A stretch of DNA of 64,000 nt, taken from NCBI GenBank assembly GCA_022821965.1, contig JAJECN010000026.1, positions 1 through 64,000 of the forward strand, read 5' to 3'. The position numbers and the translations under genes are program-made. This document shows positions 18,402-26,856 of the stretch, piece after piece; positions within the stretch are counted from its first letter, which is position 1; each line of letters starts with the position of its first letter. The notes beneath the pieces are model-generated. The model was not told the DNA's origin and ran no database searches. It saw only the letters and a program-made list of their open reading frames with translations. This DNA comes from Candidatus Poribacteria bacterium (lineage in GTDB: Bacteria > Poribacteria > WGA-4E > WGA-3G).

Positions 18402-19123
18402 AAATCACCTTTATTTGCCTTGCCTGCCTTTTCAGCCTCGTATTTTGGAGCGGTTGTGGAGATACCGAAGATGCATCCGATTCCGTAGCTTCAGCTGCTT
18501 CGATAGAAGACTTACCCGCTGATGACGATATCGAAGGGCTGTATAACCTTGGAATCCCCCACAGCTGGTACCTGATTAAGGATCCCGTGTTATACACCAA
18601 ATATTTTCGGGCACAACTCCTAAGGCAGTTTGGCAACATTCCAGAAATCCATATTGTTGCCGATATGACGCTCAAAGAACGTCAATGGATCTATCCAACG
18701 CGCGATGAATACATTACCTATCTTAGAGCACTCTATCGACTTTGGCGCGATACTGGAACGCTGGAAAGTCTGCAAAACGAACTACGCCGGAAAGCCGAGG
18801 GAAAACCGTTCGCGCTGATATATGCCGATGCACCAGCAAAACATATCATAAAGAGGTTAGAAGAGATTTATCAGCGGAAACTCTCACGCGAAGAAGCTCT
18901 CCTCGAAGTCGCCATCATAAAAGGCGATGCGGGAACCCTTGAGGCTTTCGGGTGGGAGGAAGCAGATATGGACGATGAAGAATTTGAGGCTTGGAAAGCC
19001 AGAGAACCCGAAAGATTCGTCGAGGAGGATCCATTCGTGCCGGGCGGTGGAATCATAAAACAACTTGAAGATGATGATGAACCAGACGAGGAAGATGAAG
19101 ATGAAGAAGAAGATGATGCGTGA
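18398..19123 (+). CDS. hypothetical lipoprotein with acidic tail
   Basis: The 241-residue protein has a lipoprotein signal peptide with lipobox W-S-G-C near residue 20. The mature part contains HSWYLIKDPVLYTKYFRAQL and several charged helices, and ends in a run of Asp and Glu of about 20 residues, which may bind cations. No family is recognised. GAGGAG lies 7-8 nt before the ATG, inside the preceding short frame, so translation may be coupled. The right 23-bp repeat begins 11 nt after its stop. Confidence 0.75.
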   Translation: MKITFICLACLFSLVFWSGCGDTEDASDSVASAASIEDLPADDDIEGLYNLGIPHSWYLIKDPVLYTKYFRAQLLRQFGNIPEIHIVADMTLKERQWIYPTRDEYITYLRALYRLWRDTGTLESLQNELRRKAEGKPFALIYADAPAKHIIKRLEEIYQRKLSREEALLEVAIIKGDAGTLEAFGWEEADMDDEEFEAWKAREPERFVEEDPFVPGGGIIKQLEDDDEPDEEDEDEEEDDA

Positions 19124-19134
19124 AAAATCACGGA

Positions 19135-19157
19135 ATGTGTACCTATTAGACTGAACT
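19135..19157 (+). repeat. 23-bp direct repeat, right copy
   Basis: This is an exact copy of 17283-17305, now outside any gene. It marks the right boundary of the segment carrying the SUMF1-like protein and the acidic lipoprotein. Confidence 0.8.
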
Positions 19158-19460
19158 ATAGGTGTCAATTTAGGGATTTTCCGTTAATTTTTCGCCGCAG
19201 ACCTCTACAGATACTGCAGAAACACCCCAGCAAAAACCCCCTACGGGGTTTAGATCTGTGAGGTCGCGTTTTTCTACAGAATTCAAGAGGTTTTGAAGTC
19301 TGCAAGGTTTCTGTGTAAAACTCGGTTCGGTTAGGAATGCAGATTGCATTTGGGTGAGTACACAGCAAAACCGAACCGACCGGCCTGGGGCTGCGACGAT
19401 TATTTTTTCTTAAATTGACAGTTATGGTGCGTTTCCGAAGCGCGCCTACAAATACGTAAC
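19158..19460. repeat. intergenic stretch with a palindromic dispersed repeat
   Basis: No gene is seen. CGGTTCGGTTAGGAATGCAG (from 19323) and the sequence ending CAAAACCGAACCG (19378) form a repeat with inverted ends GGTTCGGTT/AACCGAACC. A second copy with GGTGCGGTT/AACCGCACC ends lies at 54657-54769, so the end pairing is kept while the sequence differs. Another small hairpin, CCCC-tac-GGGG, lies near 19232. Confidence 0.6.
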
Positions 19461-20336
19461 TTAATTCGTCAACTCGAAAATAATCGGGAGTTCGAGCCGC
19501 AGACTATTCCCCTCTTGCTCTTCGGGGAAAGGTGGATAAGGCACGGCATTTCGGACAGCGGCGAGCGCGGCGTTATCCAGTGCTTTTGAGCCGGAAGAAT
19601 CCGTAACGACTGGGTTCTTGATGGTGCCATCTTTGAAGAGCGTAAACCGAACCGTTGTGGTGCTACCATCGTCTAAAGTGCGGACGCGTGGGGGGAACCG
19701 TTGAACCTGTTTTATCCGATCCCGCACCGCTTTTAAGAATTCGTTGAACGACTGTTTCGCATCCCCTAAGTTGACGGAGGCGAGTTCAAGATTGCCCGGA
19801 TCATTGAACTCCGTTTGTGCGAGACTTGTTCCCATATCCATTCTCGTGACCAAACTTGTGGACTCAAACTTCGGCACCTCAAACTTCGGCATCGTTGTAA
19901 CGATGTTTGCCTGTTGGCGAGTTGCCCTGAACAGATTTTTGCCAATTCCAGTTACGCTGGGTGCCATAACCGGACGTGTAGAGACATCGCTCGTCGGCAG
20001 CGTGAAACGTGCGTTGCCCATCGGGATTTTAGCATCCGTTGTGACCGGTTGCCCTTTGGGGGTCTGAAGCTTAGAAAATTTCGGTTTTTTCAGTTCTCGT
20101 GTTGTACGAGGGGGTGTACGGCGTTTCGGTTGTGGTTTTTCGGCTTCCAGAACAACGCTCTCTACTTTGTCTTTGTTCATATCTAACACCGTTTTTTGAA
20201 TAAAGTAGATACCTCCAGCAATAATCCCCATTACATGCAGTCCGATTGCGAAACCCCATGCGATCCGGATCGCTTTCCTTTTCCGTTGTTGGGCGGCTTC
20301 TCGATTCTGCCGCTGAACATCGGTAATCGTCATCAT
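19461..20336 (-). CDS. TonB-family energy transducer
   Basis: The 291-residue protein has a basic cytoplasmic start, one membrane helix (about residues 28-50, WGFAIGLHVMGIIAGGIYFI), a Pro/Lys-rich periplasmic spacer, and a C-terminal TonB-type domain. That domain includes QVQRFPPRVR, VRFTLFKDGTIKNPVVTDSSG and LDNAALAAVRNAVPYPPFP. It would pass proton-motive energy from ExbBD to outer-membrane receptors. ExbBD genes are not in the window. Two consecutive ATGs (20336, 20333) follow GGGAG. It closes a run of four minus-strand genes headed by a TonB-dependent receptor. Confidence 0.88.
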   Translation of the reverse strand: MMTITDVQRQNREAAQQRKRKAIRIAWGFAIGLHVMGIIAGGIYFIQKTVLDMNKDKVESVVLEAEKPQPKRRTPPRTTRELKKPKFSKLQTPKGQPVTTDAKIPMGNARFTLPTSDVSTRPVMAPSVTGIGKNLFRATRQQANIVTTMPKFEVPKFESTSLVTRMDMGTSLAQTEFNDPGNLELASVNLGDAKQSFNEFLKAVRDRIKQVQRFPPRVRTLDDGSTTTVRFTLFKDGTIKNPVVTDSSGSKALDNAALAAVRNAVPYPPFPEEQEGNSLRLELPIIFELTN

Positions 20337-20416
20337 ATTCTTTTTCTCCCGTTTTCTTAATCTATTTGCCCCTGCCGTGGTTGGAAAGAGCATAATTCAT
20401 CAATTCAGTCTTCCTC

Positions 20417-20503
20417 AAGCCGTATAAAAAATTGTTAATTACCGGTTAACAGATAAAAATCTATCTGTAACAATTTAACCGACAACCGATAACTGATAAC
20501 CAT
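20417..20503. repeat. degenerate copy of the CAGTTATCAGT-type repeat
   Basis: The stretch contains GACAACCGATAACTGATAACC and inverted segments around AGATAAAAATCTATCT. Similar strings occur at 25706, 26732 and 53392. No gene is present. Confidence 0.35.
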
Positions 20504-21022
20504 TTAATCTTCATAACTTAGTAACTTATATCTCCCGTTTTTAGCAACTACCGAGCCGAGAATCTTCAATTCCCTCTTTTCACCAGCGGCGTTCTGTAAC
20601 GTCAAAACGGTTCCACGCAAAAGTTGGAACCCCTCATAAGTCTGCTGTGGTCGGTCGAAGCGGATGTCAACAAACTTCAGGTCGTGCCCTCCGAAGTGAG
20701 CGATCCACTTTTTCATACCGATATTACACTTTTTATTAAGATTTGACCAAGCAAAATCACCCGGAAAGTTGTTGGGTGGTCGGCTTGCAGGGAACGCGGG
20801 CCAAATCCAATCAAGATACTCTTCGCGTTGCACACGCAGGCGGTCCAACTGTTCGATATCTTTTCGATTCAGTGCGTCTACGACTGCCAGACCGAGTTGG
20901 CCTGGCGAGTCGAGACTATTTTTCCAGGTCGATTTCTCACATCCTACGAAACTGCTGTAGACAAACAGTATCGTTAGAAGGATGTAGAACCTGTAAACGG
21001 TGCGTTCATTACCTCTGTGCAC
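20504..21022 (-). CDS. hypothetical lipoprotein in TonB locus
   Basis: The 172-residue protein has a hydrophobic start and lipobox F-V-G-C near residue 28, so it should be a lipoprotein. The mature domain contains SPGQLGLAVVDALNRKDIEQL and GTVLTLQNAAGEKRELKILG. The family is not recognised; the pattern recalls small alpha/beta NTF2-like domains. The start is a GTG at 21022 that overlaps the end of the beta-helix gene by 14 nt, indicating one operon. Confidence 0.7.
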   Translation of the reverse strand: MHRGNERTVYRFYILLTILFVYSSFVGCEKSTWKNSLDSPGQLGLAVVDALNRKDIEQLDRLRVQREEYLDWIWPAFPASRPPNNFPGDFAWSNLNKKCNIGMKKWIAHFGGHDLKFVDIRFDRPQQTYEGFQLLRGTVLTLQNAAGEKRELKILGSVVAKNGRYKLLSYED

Positions 21023-22379
21023 TCGTTGTCCATCCTGTGGTCCAGTTGTTGCTTGGACTTACGCCACCGATGAAGTCAACCTGTTCAAAGAAACCGTCAG
21101 CAGGGGGACTTGCAGGTGTCACCGCATTTGCCCCGGCACCGGGTGTGAAGTTCGGTGCGGCCTTGTTGAAGGGAGCTACTAAGCCCGGATCAGTTTCTTT
21201 ATTACCGTTGGAGGCTGCAAAACCGGCTTCGTCGAAACCATCATCGTCTTTTTCATCACCGAAATTGCCTTTTCCATTTTCAAAGAAGATACTGTTTTTG
21301 ACAACCAGTTTACCGCTGTCGGCTTGCGCGTGAGTCGCTTCATTGTTGATATCGAGTCCGACTTTGTTAAATCCGGTAACGATGAAGTTTGCGAATATGC
21401 CAGCAGCACCTTCGCGAATCAACATACCGTTATCGCTTTCCGGCCCAGCAGGATCACCGACGAGCGTCGCGTTATAGATAGTTGCGGCGGAACGTGGCGT
21501 TGCCTCGTTATCTTTACTGCTGTTATCAACTTCAAAGCCGTTGTCTGCATCGTCGCCATACTGCTGCACAACGAGGAACTGTGCCTTACCTGTCCAACCA
21601 TCTGTCCAGTCAAAGGAATCATCGCGGGCACCCGTGACCATGACGTATTTAAGGTTGACAGTACCGCCAAACATCTCAACGCCGTCATCTTGGTTCATGT
21701 GTACTTGGACGTGATCGACCACTGTCCCGGATCCGACACCTTGGAAGGCAATGCCGTTTAACTCGTTGTCAGGGCTAAATTCGATGCCTGCGTACTCGAC
21801 CCGGACGTAGCGAAGCACACCGCTGCTGTCAGCCGGATTGTTTCCGCCGAACGCGCCTGTGTCGCCTTCACCGAAAGTTACGCCTTGGTTCGTCGGGGCA
21901 CTACCGTTGACAATCAAACCACCCCACTGTCCGCGTGCGCGGGAACCTTCAAAGGCATCACTCGACATAACGATCGGGGCAGATTCTGTTCCTTCTGCCA
22001 TAATTTTGGAACCTTGCGCAATGATAAGCGTGCCATTGCTTGCCTGCTCGCCGTAAATTTTGACTCCCGGTTCAATGGTTAATGTTGCGCCGCCTTCGAC
22101 AAACACTGCACCCCGAAGGAGATAATCGTAAGCAGCAGTAAGCACTTTATCGGCGTTCAATCTGCCTTCAAGAACGACGACTTGACGGCCGTCAATATCA
22201 ATAACAGTTTCCTCTGGAACCAGTGCTTCCTCGGTTTCTTCTGTTTCTTCTTCATCGCTACCACAACCGACATAAGCCAAAGCCAATCCAACTGTAAAGA
22301 TGGCGATTAGCAGGAACAACCAATTTTGATATAAACCCCTTCTTCCTGTGGATGTGGGGGTGGACCCAATATTTAACAT
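21009..22379 (-). CDS. beta-helix surface lipoprotein linked to TonB receptor
   Basis: The 456-residue protein has a membrane signal with lipobox Y-V-G-C near residue 39, then an acidic spacer. The body has short beta repeats rich in Gly, Asn and Asp, typical of a right-handed parallel beta-helix (LTIEPGVKIYG, RGQWGGLIVNGSAP, VRVEYAG, GVEMFGGTVNLKYV). Proteins of this kind are often encoded beside TonB-dependent receptors and may capture substrate at the surface; the ligand is unknown. It follows the receptor gene after 213 nt and overlaps the next lipoprotein gene. Confidence 0.78.
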   Translation of the reverse strand: MLNIGSTPTSTGRRGLYQNWLFLLIAIFTVGLALAYVGCGSDEEETEETEEALVPEETVIDIDGRQVVVLEGRLNADKVLTAAYDYLLRGAVFVEGGATLTIEPGVKIYGEQASNGTLIIAQGSKIMAEGTESAPIVMSSDAFEGSRARGQWGGLIVNGSAPTNQGVTFGEGDTGAFGGNNPADSSGVLRYVRVEYAGIEFSPDNELNGIAFQGVGSGTVVDHVQVHMNQDDGVEMFGGTVNLKYVMVTGARDDSFDWTDGWTGKAQFLVVQQYGDDADNGFEVDNSSKDNEATPRSAATIYNATLVGDPAGPESDNGMLIREGAAGIFANFIVTGFNKVGLDINNEATHAQADSGKLVVKNSIFFENGKGNFGDEKDDDGFDEAGFAASNGNKETDPGLVAPFNKAAPNFTPGAGANAVTPASPPADGFFEQVDFIGGVSPSNNWTTGWTTSAQR

Positions 22380-22592
22380 TAGTAACTAAGCTCCTTTTTT
22401 ATTTTTTCATAATGCCCAACCGATCTGACGGACAGGCACCGATGGTTGCGACTTGGTAATCTATATCACCTTCAATTTTAAGTCGCTGTTGTAAATTTCC
22501 TTCATAATTAAAGATACTCATCAATTGTTGCAAGAAAATGACAATCTTATGATTTTTTTACACTTTGAAAACTGATTGCTGACAGCCTGATG

Positions 22593-25451
22593 CTATAAGT
22601 TGTAGCTTACCCCAAACGAGAACGATCTACCGAGTTTGTACTCAAGATTGGTTGCTTCTCCTATCTTGTAATGGACGTAGGGGTCAAGCAGATTTTTCGC
22701 CGAAACGCTGAATTTGAAATGATTTGCAACCGTTCGACTAAAACTCACATCCAGTTGTCCACGGGGTTGCTCATATACATCCGGCACACCGTGGTTACCT
22801 ACTTCGGAAAGCCTACGTCCGAAGATGTTATACGCAATCGCGCTGGAGATGCCCCAGTTGGGGTCTTCAAAACCGATGGAGACATTGACGATGTAAGGAC
22901 ACTGTCCCTGTAGTGGACGCTCGGAAGAGGTCTGAATGCCGACATCCTCCGGCAAGACAACTTGCGAGGAAATCAGCGCCGCGTTTGTATTAATGGAGAA
23001 TTTACGCAATGCCTCTGTGATGACACCTAAATTTTGACGAGCTTCTAACTCCAAGCCGTAATTGTTGGCACCTTCGGCGTTTTCGTAGGTGATTCTGACT
23101 TCTGCCTGCGGTTGGACGATCTGCTCGATCGGTTTTTGGAACCGTTTATAGAACGCACTTACCGCCAAAATACCGCCTCTCTGTGGAAAAGTTTCCCAAC
23201 GCAAATCGAAATTGTCTATCTGAGTCCGCTCCAAGTCTGGATTGCCGAGGATCGTTCTGCCACCGACGAAGTCTGTAAATTCAAACGGCGCGAGTTCACG
23301 GAAATCAGGACGCGTAATCGTTCGCGAAGCCGCGAGACGTAGATTCATCCGTTCTGTTAGACGATACGTCACATTCATGCCCGGCAACCAATCAAGTGTT
23401 TGCAAATTTGCTTCGATCTCCTTTCGAGAGGCAGAGAATGGATCGTAGGTGGTAACCGTTTGATCCGAAGATTCCAATCGGACCCCGGTCATAACCTGCC
23501 ATTTTGCCGTAATCTGTAGATCAAGCATCAAGTAACTTGAGTAGATATTGTGGTCTGCCAGATAGTTATCCGTAGAGCGCGTGGACTCCCGCAATTCAAA
23601 AACACGAGGTGCTATGTTTTGCGTTTGGAAAAGGATTTCAGGGGGATCGGATAGATTGACGGTAGCGTCTACTTGGTCAGAAGGTAGGAATCTAAATCTA
23701 CGTACATCAAATGTCCGCGCCCGATCTCGCAAGAGTCCTCCGAATTTGAAGAGACCTTCAGCACCAAGCGGAATTTTCCAGTCAACCCGTGCGTTGTATT
23801 CATCGTCCTCAAGATCAAAGAAGAACCGACTACCGCTATGTGTGACATCTCGGAAGGTGTATGTTCCATCGCCTCTATCTTCGTAAATATTCTCACGTGT
23901 GTCGGGTTCATCGCGCGATGCACGCGAATAGGTCAGTCGCCACTCCATAGAGACATCGGGTTGCTCTGGACCTTCTTCTGTGGTTTCTAATGCGGGCACG
24001 CCAAAATTAAAGTCGTGCATGCCTGCGAGTTGGCCCGAGAAAAGTTGGCGTTCAACGTAGCGGAGGCGGAAACTCCGCATATCTGTGTTTCTATCGGCGT
24101 TGAAGCCCTCCCATGTTCGCGTTTCGTCTTCAGCCGTGTGCGTGAAAAGCGTCTTTATGCTGAGTAAGTGTTGCGGAGAGAAGCGAAGACTGGCATTTAA
24201 AACGCTGCCCCAATCGACTTCATTACCACTTCGTTCAACGTTATAAGAAGTTACAGGGGAAAGCGTCTCGTTCAAACCGATACGGAAGGCGTTGCGAACC
24301 TGCGTCCCGTAACTATGACTATTGCCGTAAGAGATCACACCTAAATAGCCAAACTCTTTACCGAGAATTTTATTACTATTACCGAGACTGAATTTATAAC
24401 CTTGATTGATTGGGACCTCTTGTCGCTCTGGCGACCAGACGTTAGAAAACGATTGACCGAACTCCTGAATTTCTTGGGCTGTGAATCCTAACGGTGTAAA
24501 CCGTCCACGTTCCCGGATGGGTAAGTCTGCTGCCCGATTTTGGACAATGCTGGGCAGATCGCGCGAGCCATCGTCAAATCCTAAGAAATCGAAATCACCA
24601 CCCGGATACGTCAAACCATCTTCGCCTGTTGCTTGTGTGTTGAAACCGCTTGACATCGAGAGGGACATCGTCAACTCTTCCGGGAAGTCTTTGGTAAACA
24701 CTTGAACAGAACCGCCAGCGAAACCGCCCGGCTGATCGGGGGAGAAAGTCTTGACTGTTTGTAAACTCGCAAGGAGGCTTGCCGGAAAAATATCCATCGG
24801 CACAACCCGACGATTCGGTTCGGGACTCGGAATTTCGACGTTGTTAAGGAGTGTGTTACTGTAACGTTCTCCCAACCCGCGGACGAATACATAACGTCCA
24901 CCAACAATACTGATCCCTGTCACCCGTTTAATAGCCTCACCGGCAGACGATGCCGGAAGTCGGCTAATTTCTTCTGTACTGATGCTATCTTCAATTCGTG
25001 AGCTCCGCATCCGCTTTTCAAGAAGACCGCGCTCACTGGATTGGCTCAGTCGGACCGGTAACTTGATTGCGTCAAGTTTTACCACTTGCGGTGTCAGTTT
25101 AACTTGAAGTATTTCTGGAGTCGTGTCCGTGCTCACCTGAAAATCGGTAATGACATAAGTATTATAAAATGACGCGCTTGCGTGAATCTTATAGGTGCCG
25201 CTCGGCAATTCCAGCGAAAACGCACCTGTCTCATCTGTTGTCGTACGAATCTTAGTATCGGCAACCCGAATTGTCACCGCTGCTATCGGGACTTCGGTGT
25301 CGTTATCTACAACGGTTCCTGTTATTTTAACGAGTTGTTGCGTTTCATGGTTATCAGCACCTACCTCTCCGGGTGCGATTCCTGCGCCAAGCACCAAAAG
25401 CAATGAACAGATGCAAAACCATTTCCCCAAAGGTGGAGCTTGCAAACCCAT
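22593..25451 (-). CDS. TonB-dependent outer-membrane receptor
   Basis: The 952-residue protein begins with a signal peptide (to about residue 30). A carboxypeptidase-regulatory-like domain (about 40-125, ITGTVVDNDTEVPIAAVTI) follows. The plug domain contains RLPASSAGEAIKRVTGISI, YVFVRGLGERYSNTLLNNV and PDQPGGFAGGSVQV. A large barrel runs to the C-terminus. It imports a substrate across the outer membrane using TonB energy; the downstream beta-helix lipoprotein and TonB-like gene support a dedicated system. The substrate cannot be read from the sequence. AAAGGAGAGG precedes the ATG. Confidence 0.95.
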   Translation of the reverse strand: MGLQAPPLGKWFCICSLLLVLGAGIAPGEVGADNHETQQLVKITGTVVDNDTEVPIAAVTIRVADTKIRTTTDETGAFSLELPSGTYKIHASASFYNTYVITDFQVSTDTTPEILQVKLTPQVVKLDAIKLPVRLSQSSERGLLEKRMRSSRIEDSISTEEISRLPASSAGEAIKRVTGISIVGGRYVFVRGLGERYSNTLLNNVEIPSPEPNRRVVPMDIFPASLLASLQTVKTFSPDQPGGFAGGSVQVFTKDFPEELTMSLSMSSGFNTQATGEDGLTYPGGDFDFLGFDDGSRDLPSIVQNRAADLPIRERGRFTPLGFTAQEIQEFGQSFSNVWSPERQEVPINQGYKFSLGNSNKILGKEFGYLGVISYGNSHSYGTQVRNAFRIGLNETLSPVTSYNVERSGNEVDWGSVLNASLRFSPQHLLSIKTLFTHTAEDETRTWEGFNADRNTDMRSFRLRYVERQLFSGQLAGMHDFNFGVPALETTEEGPEQPDVSMEWRLTYSRASRDEPDTRENIYEDRGDGTYTFRDVTHSGSRFFFDLEDDEYNARVDWKIPLGAEGLFKFGGLLRDRARTFDVRRFRFLPSDQVDATVNLSDPPEILFQTQNIAPRVFELRESTRSTDNYLADHNIYSSYLMLDLQITAKWQVMTGVRLESSDQTVTTYDPFSASRKEIEANLQTLDWLPGMNVTYRLTERMNLRLAASRTITRPDFRELAPFEFTDFVGGRTILGNPDLERTQIDNFDLRWETFPQRGGILAVSAFYKRFQKPIEQIVQPQAEVRITYENAEGANNYGLELEARQNLGVITEALRKFSINTNAALISSQVVLPEDVGIQTSSERPLQGQCPYIVNVSIGFEDPNWGISSAIAYNIFGRRLSEVGNHGVPDVYEQPRGQLDVSFSRTVANHFKFSVSAKNLLDPYVHYKIGEATNLEYKLGRSFSFGVSYNL

Positions 25452-25542
25452 GTTAAGAAATCCTCTCCTTTTGTTTCATTGTCCGTGTAAGTAGGCTTAA
25501 AATCCTCTCGTCGTTTGGTCGGGGTGCTTTTCAAGCGCGTGT

Positions 25543-25564
25543 GGACGGATTGGAAAATCCGTCC
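25543..25564. repeat. REP-like hairpin
   Basis: GGACGGATT (25543-25551) pairs with AATCCGTCC (25556-25564) around a GGAA tetraloop, a perfect 9-bp stem. A degenerate relative appears near 11936-11985. Confidence 0.6.
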
Positions 25565-25705
25565 TTACTTTATAGAACGCGCAAATGGTGTTCCGTCAAC
25601 GTTTCTATTCCCAACACTATTCCAATGGTAGAAAAATTGTAATCCTCAAATGCAACAAAAGTGTGTTATTTTTTTGTTAAAAAATAGAAAAACAATTTGT
25701 TAAGA

Positions 25706-25762
25706 GTCATCAGTTATCAGTACGATTTTTCTGCGAAAAATCTTTCAGTTATCAGTTAAGAG
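25706..25762. repeat. dispersed CAGTTATCAGT-type hairpin repeat
   Basis: GATTTTTC (25724-25731) pairs with GAAAAATC (25735-25742), flanked by CAGTTATCAG on both sides. About 40 nt match 53397-53436 with one difference. Confidence 0.7.
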
Positions 25763-25935
25763 ATAATTTATGGTGGGTACTTTTCTCGTAACTGCCACAA
25801 GAATATGACTGCGTACTGAATGCTAACAACTGAAAACCATTTTTCTTGATATTTTCTTCTGTAAGTCTTATAATAATTACTAAACTTTGGACAATGTTAA
25901 GAATCAATAGAAACACCCGAAGCCCTCTACAAATG

Positions 25936-26002
25936 CCGCCCCGCTGGGGCTTAGGTCTTGGGGCGTATAACGTTTCTATAAACATACCGCCCCGCTGGGG
26001 CT
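25936..26002. repeat. paired GC-rich repeat CCGCCCCGCTGGGGCT
   Basis: The 16-nt sequence CCGCCCCGCTGGGGCT occurs twice (25936-25951 and 25987-26002), 51 nt apart in the same orientation. Between them GGGGCGTAT and ATACCGCCCC form further inverted pairing. The GC content contrasts sharply with the AT-rich surroundings. No gene is seen between 25452 and 26169 apart from these repeats. Confidence 0.6.
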
Positions 26003-26169
26003 GCGCTTTTAGGAACCTTAGTTTTTTTCTCAGTGTTAGTTGTCTGTGTCAAACTCACAGAAAAATACGGATTTCTTGCAAACTCAACTTGCACGCAACA
26101 CGAATCGTCCAAACTATAGTAATAATTATTATTAAAGACAGGCGACTATGTTGTATCGAAGGTGAATTG

Positions 26170-26730
26170 ATGATAGGCGAGCTGCTTCGGAAAAGCATTC
26201 ATTTATCAGGGCTTACGCTACCGGTTATCTATATCTTCTTGGATAAATCGACGATGTTAGTTTTAATCGGGATATTGGCTGGACTCGCGCTTGCTGTCGA
26301 ATTGGTGAAGTGGCTCTTTCCGCCTTTCGGTGATTTCTTTTTCCGAATTTTCAAACCTCTCCTCCGCAGACATGAGCGTAAAGGCGCGATAACGGGGGCA
26401 ACCTACTACCTCATCAGTGCTTTCTTGTGCATTTTCTTTTTTGCCAAGACGCTTGCTATTGTTTGCATTTTTTTCATGATATTGGGAGATATGGCAGCTG
26501 CGTTGGTAGGTAAACAGTGGGGTAAAACGAAACTCCTTGGCAGAAAGAGTTTGGAGGGGAGTGCGGCGTGTTTCATTGTCTGTGCCGCTATCGCTTTAGT
26601 TAAGTTGAATCCTGTTATAGCAATCATCGGTGCTTTGGTCGCTACGATCGTAGAACTCATGCCATTTCCGATTGACGATAACCTCACGGTGCCGCTCATT
26701 TCAGGCGCAGTGATGCATTTCCTAATGTAA
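26170..26730 (+). CDS. CTP-type polyprenol/diacylglycerol kinase-like membrane protein
   Basis: The 186-residue protein has about five membrane helices and the pattern of the dolichol/phytol/diacylglycerol kinase family (SEC59/DGK1-like). Key segments are MIGELLRKSIHLSGL, ILGDMAAALVGKQWGKTKL, GRKSLEGSAACF and VELMPFPIDDNLTVP. Such enzymes phosphorylate a lipid alcohol, often with CTP. I placed the start at ATG 26170, 6-7 nt after GAAGGTG; the frame is open for 300 nt upstream, but that part runs through the GC-rich repeats and is not protein-like. The following ABC gene lies beyond a dispersed repeat. Confidence 0.8.
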   Translation: MIGELLRKSIHLSGLTLPVIYIFLDKSTMLVLIGILAGLALAVELVKWLFPPFGDFFFRIFKPLLRRHERKGAITGATYYLISAFLCIFFFAKTLAIVCIFFMILGDMAAALVGKQWGKTKLLGRKSLEGSAACFIVCAAIALVKLNPVIAIIGALVATIVELMPFPIDDNLTVPLISGAVMHFLM

Positions 26731-26731
26731 A

Positions 26732-26850
26732 GTAGCAGTCAGCAGTCAGTTCGGATTTTTTCCTCCGAAAAAATCCTTTCAGTTTTCAGTCACAAGAGCG
26801 GTTGGGTGTCTCAGAGTCCTCTTTAAACTGATAACCGATAACTGATAACT
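26732..26850. repeat. dispersed hairpin repeat, variant stem
   Basis: GGATTTTTTC (26753-26762) pairs with GAAAAAATCC (26767-26776). Flanks read CAGTCAGCAGTCAG and CAGTTTTCAGT, and the unit ends with CGATAACTGATAACT. Compared with the copies at 25706 and 53392 the stem is longer and different in sequence but still fully paired. It ends 7 nt before the next ATG. Confidence 0.6.
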
Positions 26851-26856
26851 AATATT

